Shown here one piece after another: positions 62,186 through 64,000 of a stretch of 64,000 bases of DNA. Both the position numbers and the translations under genes were made by a program. The notes below the pieces were generated by a model, which saw only the letters and a list, made by a program, of their open reading frames with translations, was not told the DNA's origin and searched no databases. The stretch lies in NCBI RefSeq assembly GCF_010470665.1, contig NZ_VOPZ01000005.1, positions 216,385 to 280,384 on the forward strand, read 5' to 3'. The stretch is from Desulfovibrio sp. JC022 (GTDB taxonomy: Bacteria; Desulfobacterota; Desulfovibrionia; Desulfovibrionales; Desulfovibrionaceae). The first letter of the stretch is position 1, and every line of letters starts with the position of its first letter.

Positions 62186-63175
62186 ATGAAAAGGATATTT
62201 GCCGCAGTTTTATTTTTATTTTTCGCAATGGGAACCGCATGGGCGGACCAACCAGTTGTAGGTTTTGTTACCGGAGTATCAGGACTGGGCGATCTGTCTT
62301 ATAATGACATGTCCTATGGCGGAATCCGTAAAGCCCAGCAGGAATTCAATTTCAAACTGATTATTCTGGAACCGGAAGCAGACGGCAAATCAACAGAGCA
62401 AGCCTTTGTAAAGCTTATCCAACAGTCTGACATTCTTATCCTTGTAGGCGCCCAGCATGCGGATATGGTCAAAAAAATCGCACCGAAATTCCCGGACAAA
62501 AAATTCATTCTCAGCGAAGTTCCCGTGGGCGGAATGAAGAACACTTCCTCGGTCTTTTTCGCACAGGGCGAAGGCTCTTTTCTGGCCGGTGCATTGGCGG
62601 CAATGACCAGCAAAACCGGCAAGATAGGTTTTATCGGGGGAACCCCGGTGCCGCAGGTTCGGCAGTTTGAACAAGGCTATGTAGACGGGGCCAGATATGC
62701 TGTACCGGAAATAAAAGTAGAGATAGCCTACGTTACCCCGCTGGGAGATTTTTCAGGCTTCAATGCTCCTGCCAAAGGATACAATATGGCTATGGGGCAA
62801 TACAAGGATGGAGTGGATGTTGTATTCACCGTAGCCGGGCTTACCGGAAACGGAGTAATTGAGGCAGCGCGACGCAGCGACAAATATGCCATCGGGGTTG
62901 ATTCGGATCAGGACTCACTGGCTAAAGGCTTTGTGCTGACCAGCATGATCAAAAAACTGGATGTGGCAGCTTATAATGAACTGAAAGCCGTCATGCAGGG
63001 TAATTTTAAAGCAGGCCCCACCAGCTACGGTTTAAAGCAGGACGGGGTGGGCCTTAGTGAAATGAAATATACCCGTGACAAAATACCCGCTGCTGCGCTT
63101 AAAAAAATTGATGAAATCAGAAACAAAATAATAAACGGTGAAATCAAGGTTCAGTTCAGGGATGATTCAAAATAA
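62186..63175 (+). CDS. BMP/PnrA-family periplasmic binding protein
   Basis: A 329-aa exported protein; signal peptide to about residue 20 (GTAWA-DQP). It has the BMP-family two-lobe fold with VVGFVTGVSGLGDLSYND, then FAQGEGSFLAGALAAMTSKTGKIGFIGG and ending KINGEIKVQF-like. Family members bind nucleosides or similar ligands. A sensor kinase follows within 45 bp and no ABC permease is visible; it may thus be a ligand-sensing subunit rather than a transporter component. Confidence 0.9.
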   Translation: MKRIFAAVLFLFFAMGTAWADQPVVGFVTGVSGLGDLSYNDMSYGGIRKAQQEFNFKLIILEPEADGKSTEQAFVKLIQQSDILILVGAQHADMVKKIAPKFPDKKFILSEVPVGGMKNTSSVFFAQGEGSFLAGALAAMTSKTGKIGFIGGTPVPQVRQFEQGYVDGARYAVPEIKVEIAYVTPLGDFSGFNAPAKGYNMAMGQYKDGVDVVFTVAGLTGNGVIEAARRSDKYAIGVDSDQDSLAKGFVLTSMIKKLDVAAYNELKAVMQGNFKAGPTSYGLKQDGVGLSEMKYTRDKIPAAALKKIDEIRNKIINGEIKVQFRDDSK

Positions 63176-63219
63176 AAGAACCCGGATCAGCCTTTAATAA
63201 ATATGGTTATCGTACTGGA

Positions 63220-64000
63220 ATGAAAGACAGCTTAAGATTTAAAATATCCATAGGCACAGGCCTCATCTTGTTGCTGTTCTTTTTTCTGCTGGGCTACTAC
63301 ATTGTAGATTCCCAGAAAAGACAGCTTGAGGACAGCCTCTATGAACATGGCAACCGCATTGCCTCTCTGACAGCCCGTTCTTGCGCGGAATACCTGCCAA
63401 GATTCAGTTTTTTTCTGGTGGAAGACCTTGCTTTATCCATTGAACAGTCTCCACAGGTGGCCTTCTGCGAAATATTCAACCGCGAAGGCAACGCCATCCT
63501 GCAATCAGGCAATATTGTCTCTAAATCCCATACCTCCAAAAACAAACCTTCCTACGGAGCCGATGTACTGATTGTCTCCAAACCGATTATCAGCGGAAAC
63601 GAGAATATTGGAAGAGTCGAAATCGGCATGAAGCTGGATCAGGTCAGGAATAAAATTAATGAAAACACGATCAGCCTGATTGTCTTGTTCAGTGCCTGCA
63701 TGCTCTGCACCATTATTGCGCTGGATGCTTTTTTCCAACGCATACTGATATCCCCGCTGCGCATGCTGGCCAACAACACCAGAAAAATTGCCCGCCGCAA
63801 ATTCGTTACCGTGGATGTCGGTTCACGTATGGATGAAATCGGGATTCTAGCCCTAAATTTCAACCACATGAGTCGCAATCTGGAAAGCCTCTATAAAAAT
63901 CTTGAGGTTAATGTACAGGAGCGGACCCATGAGCTGGAATCCGCAAACCGCAAGCTGGTTAAAGCCATTGCCAAATCAGAGGCCATGGCTGTTGAAGCGG
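63220..64000 (+). CDS. Sensor kinase, partial (runs off the window end)
   Basis: The frame opens with ATG at 63220 and runs without stop to the end (260 codons seen). Transmembrane helix at about residues 11-31, a periplasmic domain to about 160 (LTARSCAEYLPRFS, AFCEIFNREGNAIL), a second helix about 148-175, a HAMP-like linker (ISPLRMLANNTRKIARRKF) and a coiled coil beginning after ERTHELESANRKL. That layout is of histidine kinases or diguanylate cyclases; the output domain lies beyond the window. A weak TGGA precedes the start. Confidence 0.85.
   Translation, partial: MKDSLRFKISIGTGLILLLFFFLLGYYIVDSQKRQLEDSLYEHGNRIASLTARSCAEYLPRFSFFLVEDLALSIEQSPQVAFCEIFNREGNAILQSGNIVSKSHTSKNKPSYGADVLIVSKPIISGNENIGRVEIGMKLDQVRNKINENTISLIVLFSACMLCTIIALDAFFQRILISPLRMLANNTRKIARRKFVTVDVGSRMDEIGILALNFNHMSRNLESLYKNLEVNVQERTHELESANRKLVKAIAKSEAMAVEA

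Overview
The window looks like chromosome from a marine, vibrio-shaped sulfate reducer of the Desulfovibrionaceae (Maridesulfovibrio/Desulfovibrio type). This is inferred from a complete six-subunit Ech-type energy-converting hydrogenase, two TRAP uptake systems, a DhnA-family aldolase, a bacteriohemerythrin, paired dCache chemoreceptors and intermediate GC content. No rRNA, CRISPR array, transposase or phage gene was seen.

Layout. 0-5 kb: two small exported proteins, a TPR protein, a MocR regulator divergent from azlCD, and an HD hydrolase. 5-12 kb: a hydantoinase/oxoprolinase pair (hyuB, hyuA) divergent from a dctPQM TRAP operon, with two copies of a 13-bp inverted repeat between them. 12-17 kb: a four-gene minus-strand operon that resembles the peptidoglycan-trimming cell-shape genes of helical bacteria (L,D-transpeptidase fold with two NTF2-like domains, a membrane coiled-coil protein, a Csd4-like carboxypeptidase), plus a TIM-barrel protein. 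17-20.4 kb: purB, fmdB, a 37-aa very basic protein, a hypothetical protein and an NlpC/P60 lipoprotein. 20.7-25.8 kb: echABCDEF. 25.9-36.9 kb: a degenerate EAL protein, a MacAB-like exporter, a DUF2975/XRE pair, a second TRAP operon ending in a pseudouridine synthase, and a TolB-like/VCBS protein. 37.3-39.4 kb: an RNA m5C methyltransferase and a DhnA-family protein that lacks the usual Schiff-base lysine.

39.5-52.9 kb is the most unusual part. Three copies of an exactly repeated 124-bp unit (tRNA-Asp plus its terminator), two of them preceded by tRNA-Val, bracket accessory genes. Between copies 1 and 2 are a 1660-residue Ser/Thr kinase-ATPase-GAF-diguanylate cyclase and, divergently, an H-NOX NO sensor with its HNOBA-GAF-GGDEF partner, whose reading frame is broken at a T6 tract. 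Between copies 2 and 3 are a CYTH protein, DUF2087, two methyltransferase/kinase transcription units and a SpoIIAA-like protein. Upstream of each tRNA-Asp is a stem-loop with an invariant loop TGCTTAAC and a different, compensating stem each time.

53-64 kb: a PhnA-like protein, two tandem paralogous chemoreceptors, aldo/keto reductase, an alkyltransferase-like DNA repair protein, an AraC regulator, bacteriohemerythrin, an EamA exporter, and a BMP-family binding protein followed by a sensor kinase that runs off the window end.

Coordinates use the start chosen from ribosome-binding sites, so many are shorter than the longest open frame. Family assignments come from reading motifs by eye; no database search was possible.
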